A stretch of 64,000 nt of DNA from Micromonospora wenchangensis (GTDB lineage Bacteria > Actinomycetota > Actinomycetes > Mycobacteriales > Micromonosporaceae): assembly GCF_002210435.1 (NCBI RefSeq), contig NZ_MZMV01000013.1:1-64000 (forward strand), written 5' to 3'. Positions 8,844 to 16,563 of this stretch are shown piece by piece (the first letter of the stretch is position 1; the number at the start of each line of letters is the position of its first letter). Made by a program: the position numbers and the translations under genes. Below the pieces are notes generated by a model that saw only the letters and a program-made list of their open reading frames with translations, did no database searches and was not told where the DNA came from.

Positions 8844-10229
8844 TCAGCTCCGGTTCGCGGCCGGAACCGCGCTCGGCTTGGCCTTGCCGCCCTTGAGCGA
8901 CGTGGCCGACTTGGCCGTGGACGCCGGCGGGTAGTAGAACGTGCCCACCACGTCGGCGACCAGGTGCGTGGTGCCGGACAGGTTGTTGACGTTGAACGCG
9001 TAGTTCGGGCCGATGACACCCAGCACGCCGTTGGAGACGACCTGGCCCGCGTACGGGTTCAGGTTGCTGGTGGCGGGCTTGCCGACGCCGTCGAAGTCCG
9101 CCGGCCAGGTGGTGATGACCGTGTTGTTGGTCGGGGTGACGGCGGTGACGTTCATCGCCAGCACCTCGGTGTCGGGCGTGACCAGCGCGTCCGGGGTGGT
9201 GACCTTGCGGGTGCCGTTGGCCGGGATGGCCCCGGAGATGCCCAGGTTGGAGCGGCTGTCGACGATCCGGGTCGGGCTCAGCGGGGAGAACCGCATGCCG
9301 TACGGGGACTCGCCGTCGTCCACCACGCCGACCAGGTCGACCAGGACGTGCGCCGCCTGCGAGGTGTAGATGCTGAACTTCGGCGCACCCACGGTGCACC
9401 ACCCGTTCAGCTCGGTGCCGGTGCAGGGGGTGGTCTGCACGAAGGTCAGGTTCGGCACGTTCTTGCCGGCGAGGTAGTTCACCGTCGACGCGGCCGGCCG
9501 GGTGCCCTTGCCGGACCACGCGGTGAGGAAGCCGGACTTGGCCGGCGACACCGCGGTGACGTTGAAGACGAACGACTTGACGTGCGGGTTGTAGTCGTCG
9601 CCGAAGTTGAGCGAGTATTCCAGCACCTGGCCGGCCGGGGGCTTGCCCTCCGGGTCCTCGCGGCTGTCCCACATGCGCTCCGGCAGGTACCACTCGTACT
9701 GGCCGCCGGCCCGGTTGGTGAGGCTGTTGTCGCCCGCGTAGAAGCCGACCACGTCGACGATCACGTCGGTCGAGCCGCTGTTGTTGTAGACCGAGACCTT
9801 GCCACCGGAGCCGAGCTTCACGGTGACGTTGTTGGAGCCCAGCCAGCCCTTGGCGAAGTTCACCGAGGAGGCGGTGGGGCGGGACTCGCCCGTCGGGTAG
9901 GCGGTGAGGAAGCTGGCGGCGCTGGGACCGGTGACGGTCACGTTCAGCACGACCGCGCCGACGCCGCTGGCCGGTACGCCACCACGGCCGGCGACCTGGA
10001 GGTCGACCTTCTTGCCGGCGCCGATCTTGCCGACCGGGGCGCCGGTGCCGTTGCGGGTGTCCAGCAGCCGGGCCGGGGAGACCGGGTAGTAGGCGCCGGT
10101 CACGTCGTCGAGGGCCGCCGCCTTCTGCAGCGGCGCGGAGACGGGAGCCGCGGAGGCCGTACCCGGCACCACGGCGAGTGCACATGCTCCGGCGAGACCG
10201 ACGCCGAGGAGAGTGCGAATTTTGCGCAT
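8844..10229 (-). CDS. Secreted beta-repeat protein, smaller paralog
   Basis: Exported 461-residue paralog of the neighbouring 702-residue protein. The signal peptide starts MRKIRTLLGVGLAGACAL and ends near ASAAP. Three repeats of about 120 residues follow directly, starting YYPVSPARLLDTRNG, without the extra N-terminal region of the larger copy. The C-terminus is short and Lys/Ser-rich. The frame stays open about 90 codons upstream, but that part has no signal sequence, so ATG 10229 is chosen. No enzymatic motif is seen. The two genes look like a duplication followed by gain or loss of the N-terminal Ig-like part. A surface or matrix role is inference. Confidence 0.75.
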   Translation of the reverse strand: MRKIRTLLGVGLAGACALAVVPGTASAAPVSAPLQKAAALDDVTGAYYPVSPARLLDTRNGTGAPVGKIGAGKKVDLQVAGRGGVPASGVGAVVLNVTVTGPSAASFLTAYPTGESRPTASSVNFAKGWLGSNNVTVKLGSGGKVSVYNNSGSTDVIVDVVGFYAGDNSLTNRAGGQYEWYLPERMWDSREDPEGKPPAGQVLEYSLNFGDDYNPHVKSFVFNVTAVSPAKSGFLTAWSGKGTRPAASTVNYLAGKNVPNLTFVQTTPCTGTELNGWCTVGAPKFSIYTSQAAHVLVDLVGVVDDGESPYGMRFSPLSPTRIVDSRSNLGISGAIPANGTRKVTTPDALVTPDTEVLAMNVTAVTPTNNTVITTWPADFDGVGKPATSNLNPYAGQVVSNGVLGVIGPNYAFNVNNLSGTTHLVADVVGTFYYPPASTAKSATSLKGGKAKPSAVPAANRS

Positions 10230-10268
10230 AGAAACCCCGTGTTCGAAGAGAAAGGGATTGGCTGCCCC

Positions 10269-10297
10269 AGCGTAGGGGCCTGGGTCAATGCCGGCAA
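10269..10297 (-). promoter_or_regulatory. Promoter of the smaller secreted protein gene
   Basis: TTGCCG (10292-10297) and TACGCT (10269-10274) lie 17 nt apart on the minus strand. The expected start near 10262 leaves a leader of about 33 nt, matching the paralogous gene. Confidence 0.65.
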
Positions 10298-10380
10298 GGC
10301 CGTTACAGATGATCTCCGGGTGACGTTCCGGTGAGGACGAATCAGACGTAACGCCATGGTGGTCATCAGGTCGCCCACCG

Positions 10381-10434
10381 TCGTCCACAGGCCGGTCGCC
10401 TTGTCCACAGGTTGTCCACACCCCCGGTGGACGA
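10381..10434. promoter_or_regulatory. Cluster of four DnaA-box-like sequences
   Basis: Two perfect actinobacterial DnaA boxes, TTGTCCACA, lie at 10401-10409 and 10412-10420. TCGTCCACA lies at 10381-10389, and an inverted TCGTCCACC at 10426-10434 (written GGTGGACGA on the plus strand). The two perfect boxes start 11 nt apart, so they sit on the same helix face. The cluster is between divergent genes and abuts a TTGACA at 10438-10443, a possible -35 for the 10472 operon. It could titrate DnaA or let DnaA control transcription. dnaA and dnaN are not in the window. Confidence 0.6.
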
Positions 10435-10471
10435 CACTTGACATTCGGGTGGGGCGGACGAGACTGCCCGG

Positions 10472-10900
10472 GTGACCGCCGACCACGACCCCGAACCGCC
10501 ACCGGTGGACCCGGGGCCGCCGGCCGTCCGGTCGACCGGACGGGTACGGATCGTGCTGGCCGGCGTCTCCCGCCGGGACACCCAGGCCGCCCACACCCGC
10601 ACCGAGCTGACCCAGCAGACCCGGGTCGGTGAGGCGCTGGTCCGGGGCCTGGTCCGGGCGCAGCTCACCCTCGCCCTGCGGCTGAGCCTGCTGGTGCTCA
10701 TCGGGTTGGGCGGGCTGCCCTGGCTGTTCGCCGTCGCGCCCCCGGTCGGCCGGGTCACCGTGCTCGGCGTCAACCTGCCCTGGCTGCTGCTCGGGGTGGT
10801 CTCGTTCCCCTTCCTCATCGCCGTCGGCTGGGCGTACGTGTGGCTCGCCGAACGCAACGAACAGGACTTCGTCGACCTCGTCCAGCGACCGGAACGCTGA
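10472..10900 (+). CDS. Small membrane protein of a symporter operon
   Basis: 142-residue protein with a hydrophilic N-terminal half and two membrane helices (about 70-90 and 98-122), ending in a charged tail with WLAERNEQDF. Its position, 1 nt before a sodium:solute symporter gene, mirrors the DUF485-actP pair at 16564-18586, so it probably plays the same accessory role. It lacks the clear DUF485 signature of that protein. GTG 10472 fits a leaderless message: TTGACA at 10438-10443, then GAGACT at 10460-10465, 6 nt before the start. The DnaA-box cluster lies directly upstream. Exact function unknown. Confidence 0.75.
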   Translation: MTADHDPEPPPVDPGPPAVRSTGRVRIVLAGVSRRDTQAAHTRTELTQQTRVGEALVRGLVRAQLTLALRLSLLVLIGLGGLPWLFAVAPPVGRVTVLGVNLPWLLLGVVSFPFLIAVGWAYVWLAERNEQDFVDLVQRPER

Positions 10901-10901
10901 G

Positions 10902-12542
10902 ATGGGCAACGGGTACGTCGTACCGGCGATCGTCGCGGTCACCCTGATCACCGTCGGCATCGGCTTCTACGGACTGCGCCTGGCCCGGACCACGTCCGAC
11001 TTCCTGGTGGCGTCCCGGACGGTCAGTCCGACCTGGAACGCCGCCGCGATCGGCGGGGAGTACCTGTCGGCGGCGAGCTTCCTCGGCATCGCCGGGCTGG
11101 TCCTCAAGTACGGCGTCGACGTGCTCTGGTACCCGGTCGGTTTCGCCGCCGGCTACCTGGCGCTGCTGCTCTTCGTCGCCGCGCCGCTGCGCCGCTCCGG
11201 GGCGTTCACCCTGCCCGACTTCTGCGAGCTGCGGCTCGGTTCCCGCCGGCTGCGCACCCTGGCCACCGTCTTCGTCATCTTCATCGGCTGGCTCTACCTG
11301 GTGCCGCAGTTGCAGGGCGCCGGGCTGACCCTGGCCACGGTGGCCGGCTCGCCGTACCCGGTGGGGGCGCTGCTGGTCGCCGCGGTGGTCACCGCCAACG
11401 TGGCGTTGGGCGGGATGCGGGCGATCACCTTCGTGCAGGCTTTCCAATACTGGCTGAAGTTGACCGCGCTCGCCGTACCCGCGATCTTCCTGGCCCTGCA
11501 GTGGCAGGCCGACGCCCGCCCGGCGGTGACCCCGCCCGACGGGCCGGCGTTCCGCACCGCCACCACCGTCGTGGTCGAGCACCGCGCGGCCCTCACCTTC
11601 CCCGACGGCACCACCCGTGAGGTACGCCCCGGCGACGAGCTGAGCTTCGCCGCCGGCGACCCGGTGCCCGAGGTGTCCGGGGTCGCCACCGGGGCCGCCG
11701 ACTGGCTGCTGCCCAGCGCCGCCGGGGACGACGACCGGGGCCTGTTCGCCACCTACTCGCTGATCCTGGCGACCTTCCTCGGCACCATGGGACTGCCGCA
11801 CGTGCTGGTGCGCTTCTACACCAACCCCGACGGCGCGGCGGCCCGGCGGACCACCCTGGTGGTGCTGGCCATGGTCGGCGTCTTCTATCTGCTGCCCACG
11901 CTGTACGGCGTGCTCGGCCGGATCTACACCCCGCAACTGCTGGTCAGCGGGCAGACCGACGCGGTGGTGGTACTGCTGCCCGAGGCGGCGCTCGGCGACG
12001 GCGTCACCGGGCGGCTGCTCTCCGCACTGGTCGCCGCCGGGGCGTTCGCCGCCTTCCTGTCCACCTCGTCCGGGCTGCTCACCAGCGTCGCCGGGGTGAT
12101 CTCCACCGACGTGCTGGGGCACGGCTCGGTACGCGGCTTCCGGCTGGCCACGGTGATCGCCGGCGGGGTGCCGGCGGTGCTCGCCCTGAACGTCTCCGGG
12201 CTGGACGTCTCCCAGGTGGTCGGGCTGGCCTTCGCCGTCGCCGCGTCCAGCTTCTGCCCGCTGCTGGTGCTCGGCATCTGGTGGCGCGGCCTGACCGACC
12301 TCGGCGCGGCGGCCGGGGTGCTGGTCGGTGGCGGCGCGGCGATCGGCGCGGTGCTGGTCACCGTGCTCGGGCCGCCGCTGACCGGCTGGCCGGCGACCCT
12401 CACCACGCAGCCCGCCGCCTGGACGGTGCCGCTCGCCTTCACCGTGATGATCGCGGTGTCGATGGCGACCCGCCGCCGCACCCCGGTCGACGTCGGAGCC
12501 ACCATGCTCCGCCTGCACGCACCCGAGTCGCTCCGTTCCTGA
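10902..12542 (+). CDS. Sodium:solute symporter (SSS family)
   Basis: 546-residue inner-membrane cation-coupled transporter of the SSS family, ActP-like branch (acetate and other monocarboxylates). About 13 helices are expected. Family features include FLVASRTVSPTWNAAAIGGEYLSAASFLG in the first helices, GLPHVLVRFYTNPD in the middle, and SFCPLLVLGIWWRG near the end. A soluble loop of about 80 residues (about 205-285, with TFPDGTTREVRPGDELSF) is larger than in the second symporter at 16913 and may be periplasmic. It is co-transcribed with the small membrane protein upstream. The substrate is not provable from sequence. Confidence 0.88.
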   Translation: MGNGYVVPAIVAVTLITVGIGFYGLRLARTTSDFLVASRTVSPTWNAAAIGGEYLSAASFLGIAGLVLKYGVDVLWYPVGFAAGYLALLLFVAAPLRRSGAFTLPDFCELRLGSRRLRTLATVFVIFIGWLYLVPQLQGAGLTLATVAGSPYPVGALLVAAVVTANVALGGMRAITFVQAFQYWLKLTALAVPAIFLALQWQADARPAVTPPDGPAFRTATTVVVEHRAALTFPDGTTREVRPGDELSFAAGDPVPEVSGVATGAADWLLPSAAGDDDRGLFATYSLILATFLGTMGLPHVLVRFYTNPDGAAARRTTLVVLAMVGVFYLLPTLYGVLGRIYTPQLLVSGQTDAVVVLLPEAALGDGVTGRLLSALVAAGAFAAFLSTSSGLLTSVAGVISTDVLGHGSVRGFRLATVIAGGVPAVLALNVSGLDVSQVVGLAFAVAASSFCPLLVLGIWWRGLTDLGAAAGVLVGGGAAIGAVLVTVLGPPLTGWPATLTTQPAAWTVPLAFTVMIAVSMATRRRTPVDVGATMLRLHAPESLRS

Positions 12543-12678
12543 CGGTTCGTCCCGATCGGTGGGCGTAATGGCCCACGTACTCCCGGAACCACCCCTGCCA
12601 GGTCGTCCGCCTGCGGGATGATCCGGGATCGTCCCCTGGCGGGAGCGGCCCCTCGCCCGGTCCGGATACGGTCGAGGC

Positions 12679-13443
12679 ATGACTGGTGAACACCCTGCGC
12701 TGGCACTCCGTGGCCTGGCCAAGCAGTTCGACGGCAAGGTGGCGGTCGCCGGGGTGGACCTGGCCGTCCCCGCCGGCTCGTTCTACGGCCTGCTCGGCCC
12801 CAACGGCGCCGGTAAGACCACCACCCTGTCGATGGCCGTCGGGCTGCTGCGGCCCGACCACGGCAACGCGTGGGTGCTCGGGCACGACGTCTGGGGCGAC
12901 CCGGTCGAGGCGAAACGGCTGCTCGGCGTCATGCCCGACGGCGTACGCCTGTTCGACCGGCTCAGCGGCGCGGAGCTGCTGGCGTACCACGGTCTGCTGC
13001 GCGGCATGGACCCGGCGGTGGTCGACCAGCGGGCGGCGGAACTGCTCGACGTGCTGGCCCTCACCGACGCCGGCCGGACACTGGTGGTCGACTACTCCGC
13101 CGGCATGAAGAAGAAGATCGGCCTGGCCTGTGCGCTACTGCACGGCCCCCGGCTGCTGGTGCTCGACGAGCCGTTCGAGGCGGTCGACCCGGTGTCGGCG
13201 GCGCTGATCCGCGACATCCTGCACCGGTACGTGGTCGGCGGCGGGACGGTCGTCTTCTCCAGCCACGTGATGGAGGTCGTCGAGCGGCTCTGCTCACACG
13301 TGGCGATCCTCGCCGAGGGCACCATCAAGCGGGTCGGCACCCTCGCCGAGGTGCGCGGCGACCGGTCCCTGGAGGACGTCTTCGTCGAGGTCGTCGGCGG
13401 CCGGACGGCGACCGGTGAGGAGCTGGCGTGGCTGTCCCGGTGA
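12679..13443 (+). CDS. ABC transporter ATP-binding protein
   Basis: 254-residue ATPase of an ABC exporter-type system. Walker A is GPNGAGKTT (about 39-47), the signature is the variant YSAGMKKK rather than LSGGQ (about 137-144), Walker B is LLVLDEPFEAVDP (about 157-169), and the switch His is in SSHVMEVVE (about 193). The divergent signature is typical of ABC-2-like export ATPases. TACGGT at 12667-12672 lies 6 nt before ATG 12679, so translation may be leaderless. The 3' end overlaps the permease gene by 16 nt, indicating a dedicated partner. Substrate unknown. Confidence 0.93.
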   Translation: MTGEHPALALRGLAKQFDGKVAVAGVDLAVPAGSFYGLLGPNGAGKTTTLSMAVGLLRPDHGNAWVLGHDVWGDPVEAKRLLGVMPDGVRLFDRLSGAELLAYHGLLRGMDPAVVDQRAAELLDVLALTDAGRTLVVDYSAGMKKKIGLACALLHGPRLLVLDEPFEAVDPVSAALIRDILHRYVVGGGTVVFSSHVMEVVERLCSHVAILAEGTIKRVGTLAEVRGDRSLEDVFVEVVGGRTATGEELAWLSR

Positions 13444-15122
13444 CCGTGGCCGAGCCCGCCGCGCGGGTCCGCGCGGTCTCCCCGCGCCACTTCGTCCGGC
13501 TCAAGCTGCGGGTGATGGGCAACAACTTCCGGGGCCAGGGCTGGCGGGTCGCCCTGTTCGTGGTCGGGATCCTGGTCGGGCTCTGGTTCGCGGCCGGCGG
13601 TTTCCTCATGTTCGCCGCCCCCGGCTTCGCCGACGAACCCCGCTACGCGGTGATGGCCGCGGCCTTCGGCGGCGGGGTGCTCGTGCTCGGCTGGCTGCTG
13701 CTGCCGCTCGTCTTCTTCGGCGTCGACGAGACCCTCGACCCGGCCCGGTTCGCCCTGCTGCCGCTGTCCCGCCGCACCCTGGTCACCGGGCTGTTCGCGG
13801 CGGCCCTGGTCAGCGTCCCGGTGTTCGCGGTGCTGGTCGCGGTCACCGGCCTGGTGGTCAGCGCCGCCCTGCTCGGCGGCGCGGTAGCCGGGGTCGTCGC
13901 CGCCCTCGGCGTGGTCGCCGGGGTGCTGCTCTGCGTCGCCGCCAGCCGCGCGGTGACCAGCGCGTTCGCCACCATGCTGCGGTCCCGCCGGGTGCGCGAC
14001 CTGGCGGCCGTGCTACTCGCCGTGGTCGCCGCGCTGCTCGGCCCGTTGCAACTCGTGGTGCTGGCTGCGGTACGCACCGCCGACTGGGACCGGCTCGTCG
14101 GGGTGGCCCGGATCGTCGGCTGGACCCCGTTCGGCGCGCCCTGGACGATCGGCCTTGACGTGGCCGAGGGTCGGGCCTGGGCGGTACCGGTCAAGCTGCT
14201 CATCACCGCGGTCACCATCGGGGCGCTGCTGCTCTGGTGGTCCCGGTCGCTGGAGTCGGCGATGGTCGGCGCGGCCAGCGCCGCCCCGGCCAAGGCCCGC
14301 CAGGCACCGACCGGCGGCGCGGTCGCCCAACTCTTCCCCCGGGCCGTCGGCTGGGCCCGTCGGGACCGGTTCGGCGCGCTGGTCGCCCGCGAGTGCCGCT
14401 ACTGGTGGCGGGACGCCCGACGGCGGGCCAACCTGATCACCATCGCCGTGGTCGGGATCTTCGTACCGGTGATGGTCAACCTCGGTGGCGCGGGGTTCGC
14501 CGTCGGCGAGGAGGGCTTCGAGGCCACCGGCGACCCGTCACCGGTGCTGCTCAGCATCTCGATGCTCTTCGTCGGCGTGCTCGCCTCGGTGACCCTGGCC
14601 AACCAGTTCGGCTTCGACGGCAGCGCCTACGCGGCAAACGTCGTGGCCGGGGTGCCGGGTCGGCTGGAGCTGCGCGCCCGGATGACCGCCTTCTCCGTAT
14701 ACGTGGTGCCGATGCTCGGCGTCGTCTCCCTGATCATCAGCGGGGTGCTCGGCCGGCCGGAATGGTTCGGGGTCGCGGCGGGCGCGCTGCTCGCCTCGTA
14801 CGGGGTGGGGTTGGCGATCAACGGGTTCATCTCGGTGCTCGGGGCGTACTCGCTGCCGGAGACGAGCAACCCGTTCGCGATGAACACCGGTTCGGGGATC
14901 GCCAAGAGCATGCTCACCCTGCTGTCCATGGTCGGCTCGGCGGCTGCCGCCGTCCCGATGGTGGTGGCCGCCGGGCTGCTCGGCGACGTGTGGCTCTGGC
15001 TGGCCCTGCCGGTCGGCGCGGCGTACGGGGTGGGGGCGGCGCTGCTCGGGGCGTACCTGGCCGGGGACGTGCTGGACCGCCGGATGCCGGAGCTGCTGTC
15101 GACCGTCACCCCCCGCCGCTGA
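13428..15122 (+). CDS. ABC transporter permease
   Basis: 564-residue membrane subunit paired with the upstream ATPase. It has about 12 hydrophobic segments: an N-terminal set (about 30-270), a soluble Arg-rich central stretch (about 285-335, with FPRAVGWARRDRFGALVARE) and a second set. This resembles large two-part ABC-2-type permeases. GTG 13428 is chosen because GAGGAG ends 5 nt before it; a GTG at 13440, overlapping the ATPase stop, is the alternative. The stop overlaps the next gene by one base. The substrate cannot be inferred; drug or envelope-component export are options. Confidence 0.85.
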   Translation: MAVPVTVAEPAARVRAVSPRHFVRLKLRVMGNNFRGQGWRVALFVVGILVGLWFAAGGFLMFAAPGFADEPRYAVMAAAFGGGVLVLGWLLLPLVFFGVDETLDPARFALLPLSRRTLVTGLFAAALVSVPVFAVLVAVTGLVVSAALLGGAVAGVVAALGVVAGVLLCVAASRAVTSAFATMLRSRRVRDLAAVLLAVVAALLGPLQLVVLAAVRTADWDRLVGVARIVGWTPFGAPWTIGLDVAEGRAWAVPVKLLITAVTIGALLLWWSRSLESAMVGAASAAPAKARQAPTGGAVAQLFPRAVGWARRDRFGALVARECRYWWRDARRRANLITIAVVGIFVPVMVNLGGAGFAVGEEGFEATGDPSPVLLSISMLFVGVLASVTLANQFGFDGSAYAANVVAGVPGRLELRARMTAFSVYVVPMLGVVSLIISGVLGRPEWFGVAAGALLASYGVGLAINGFISVLGAYSLPETSNPFAMNTGSGIAKSMLTLLSMVGSAAAAVPMVVAAGLLGDVWLWLALPVGAAYGVGAALLGAYLAGDVLDRRMPELLSTVTPRR

Positions 15123-15631
15123 TGCCCGTCGTCGAGGCGGTGACCACCGTCGCGGTCCCGCCGGAGGTGGCGTTCGCGGTGTCGCAGACCGTCGCGCCGG
15201 TGCGCTACCGGTGGGACCCGTTCGTCCGCGAGCAGCACTTCGTCGACGGGGCCACCCGCCCCGGCAAGGGGGTGCGTACCTTCACCCGGTCCCGGCACGG
15301 CCTGGCGATGATCAGCGAGTACGTCTCCTTCGCCCCGCCGACGAACGTCGGGATGAAAATGGTGCGCGGCCCGTGGTTCTTCGAGATGTTCGCCGGTGGC
15401 TGGCGGTTCGCCCCCGCACCCGAGCCGGGCCACACGGTCGCCACCTGGCGGTACAGCTTCCGCTGCCGGCCGGCGTTCCTGCGCCCGGTCGCCGACCGGG
15501 TCGGCGTCTGGCTGCTCACCCGGGACATCCGCCGCCGGATCGCCGGTTACGCGACCGGGTGCGCCGACCCGGAGGTGCTGGCCGCCGCCCGCGCCACCCT
15601 GCCCGGCCCCACCGGCACGGGTACGGCATGA
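15122..15631 (+). CDS. SRPBCC (START-like) family protein
   Basis: 169-residue single-domain protein with the helix-grip layout of polyketide cyclase/dehydrase-like SRPBCC proteins: an N-terminal strand VVEAVTTVAVPPEVAFAV, a middle WRFAPAPEPG turn, and a long C-terminal helix (about 125-160). These proteins bind hydrophobic ligands or act as small enzymes. ATG 15122 overlaps the permease stop in TGATG, so it belongs to the ABC operon and may bind or process the transported molecule. No catalytic residues can be named. The function is open. Confidence 0.75.
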   Translation: MPVVEAVTTVAVPPEVAFAVSQTVAPVRYRWDPFVREQHFVDGATRPGKGVRTFTRSRHGLAMISEYVSFAPPTNVGMKMVRGPWFFEMFAGGWRFAPAPEPGHTVATWRYSFRCRPAFLRPVADRVGVWLLTRDIRRRIAGYATGCADPEVLAAARATLPGPTGTGTA

Positions 15632-15740
15632 CGCCGCGCCGCCGTCACGGGCCGCAGCGGTCCTTGCCGGCGTAGACGATCGTGGAAGCTCGGCCGACTC
15701 TCGCCCCGACCGGGCAACGCGGGACGGGGCGGGGGCCACA

Positions 15741-16271
15741 ATGTTTCACGTGAATCCAGAACCGGGTGCCGAGATCCACCACACCGACCCGTTCGCGGTG
15801 CCGACCGGGCAACGCTCGCCGGCACGTCGGCTGCGGGGGCGGCTCGCCGCGCCGGTGACGCTCTGGACCGCTCCCGGCCCGGCCGGGCTGACCGTGTCGT
15901 CCACCCTGGTCGCCGAGGGGGAGCCGGACCGGCTGCTCGGCCTGATCGACCCCGAGGCCGACCTGTGGCCGGCGATCGAGGACGCCGGTCGGTTCGCGGT
16001 GGCCCCGCTCGGGCCGTCCCACCGGCAGCTCGCCGACCGGTTCGCCGGGCTCTTCCCCTCGCCGGGTGGGCTGTTCGCCACCGACGCGTGGACCGACACG
16101 CCCTACGGGCCGGTGCCCGCCGACGCCGGGAGCTGGGCCGGCTGCCGCCTGGACACCGCCCGGGAGTACGGCTGGGCCCTCCTCCTCGAGGCGACCATCG
16201 AGACGGTCGAGATCGTCGGCGACACCCCGCCCCTCCTGCACCACCGGGGCCGCTACCACCAGCTTCCCTGA
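15741..16271 (+). CDS. Flavin-reductase-like FMN-binding protein
   Basis: 176-residue protein resembling the FMN-binding split-barrel family (flavin reductase-like). The segment TLWTAPGPAGLTVSSTLVAEG (about 46-66, quoted in part) matches the flavin-binding core of HpaC-type reductases, followed by RFAVAPLGPSHRQLADRFAG and a C-terminal LLHHRGRYHQL. The expected role is electron transfer via FMN, partner unknown. ATG 15741 has a G-run 5 nt upstream; GTG 15750 is possible. A parS-like sequence overlaps the start codon (15742-15757), so its 5' coding sequence may be constrained by ParB binding. Confidence 0.8.
   Translation: MFHVNPEPGAEIHHTDPFAVPTGQRSPARRLRGRLAAPVTLWTAPGPAGLTVSSTLVAEGEPDRLLGLIDPEADLWPAIEDAGRFAVAPLGPSHRQLADRFAGLFPSPGGLFATDAWTDTPYGPVPADAGSWAGCRLDTAREYGWALLLEATIETVEIVGDTPPLLHHRGRYHQLP
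15742..15757. promoter_or_regulatory. Putative parS (ParB binding) site
   Basis: TGTTTCACGTGAATCC matches the bacterial parS consensus TGTTTCACGTGAAACA at 14 of 16 positions, and the 14-bp actinobacterial core at 13 of 14. Both mismatches are in the right half. It overlaps the flavin-reductase-like start codon. parS sites cluster near oriC in actinobacteria. ParB binding itself is inferred. Confidence 0.6.
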
Positions 16272-16301
16272 CCCGTCGGGGGTGGTCGGGTCGCAATGTC
16301 A

Positions 16302-16343
16302 CCGAAATAGCGGTGTCCTGGACAGCGGATACCGCTATTTCGG
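16302..16343. repeat. 13-bp inverted repeat, terminator or operator
   Basis: CCGAAATAGCGGT (16302-16314) is repeated inverted at 16331-16343 around a 16-nt centre. It begins 31 nt after the flavin-reductase-like gene and about 220 nt before DUF485-actP. The large centre and AT-rich arms are unlike the tight GC hairpins elsewhere in the window, so an operator is as likely as a terminator. Confidence 0.5.
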
Positions 16344-16361
16344 CCGAGGCGGGTGGATCAC

Positions 16362-16419
16362 CGCCCGGTCAGCCCGGTCCGCCCGGTCCGCCCGTCCGTG
16401 CCGCCCGGCCCGCCCGGTG
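16362..16419. repeat. Imperfect 9-bp tandem repeat, CGCCCGGTC unit
   Basis: About six imperfect copies of CGCCCGGTC lie in the gap before the DUF485-actP operon. Units at 16362, 16371, 16380, 16402 and 16411 are the clearest. No function is evident; slippage is the simple explanation. Confidence 0.6.
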
Positions 16420-16424
16420 AGCGG

Positions 16425-16438
16425 GTGACGTGGGTCAC
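16425..16438. promoter_or_regulatory. CRP/GlxR-like operator upstream of DUF485-actP
   Basis: GTGA-CGTGGG-TCAC matches the symmetric core GTGA-N6-TCAC of cAMP-receptor-protein-type sites. It lies about 90 to 105 nt upstream of the likely start driven by TACGGT (16518-16523). Acetate permease operons are CRP- or GlxR-controlled in other bacteria, which makes this site plausible. The outermost bases do not match the full consensus. Confidence 0.5.
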
Positions 16439-16563
16439 TGGGCGCAGGTGGGGGACCGTTCGGCGCAGGGGACTGCCGGGATCGATCTGCACCTTTTCTT
16501 GCCGGCGGGCCGCTCTCTACGGTGCGCGAAACTCCCGATGCCTGTGAAGGTGGTGATCCACAG

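Noticed and set aside
10298..10471. The DnaA-box cluster as the chromosomal origin oriC
   Set aside because: Too few boxes, no AT-rich unwinding region, and no dnaA, dnaN, gyrB or rpmH nearby.
16362..16419. 9-bp tandem repeats as a CRISPR-like array
   Set aside because: Units are too short and contiguous, with no spacers and no cas genes in the window.
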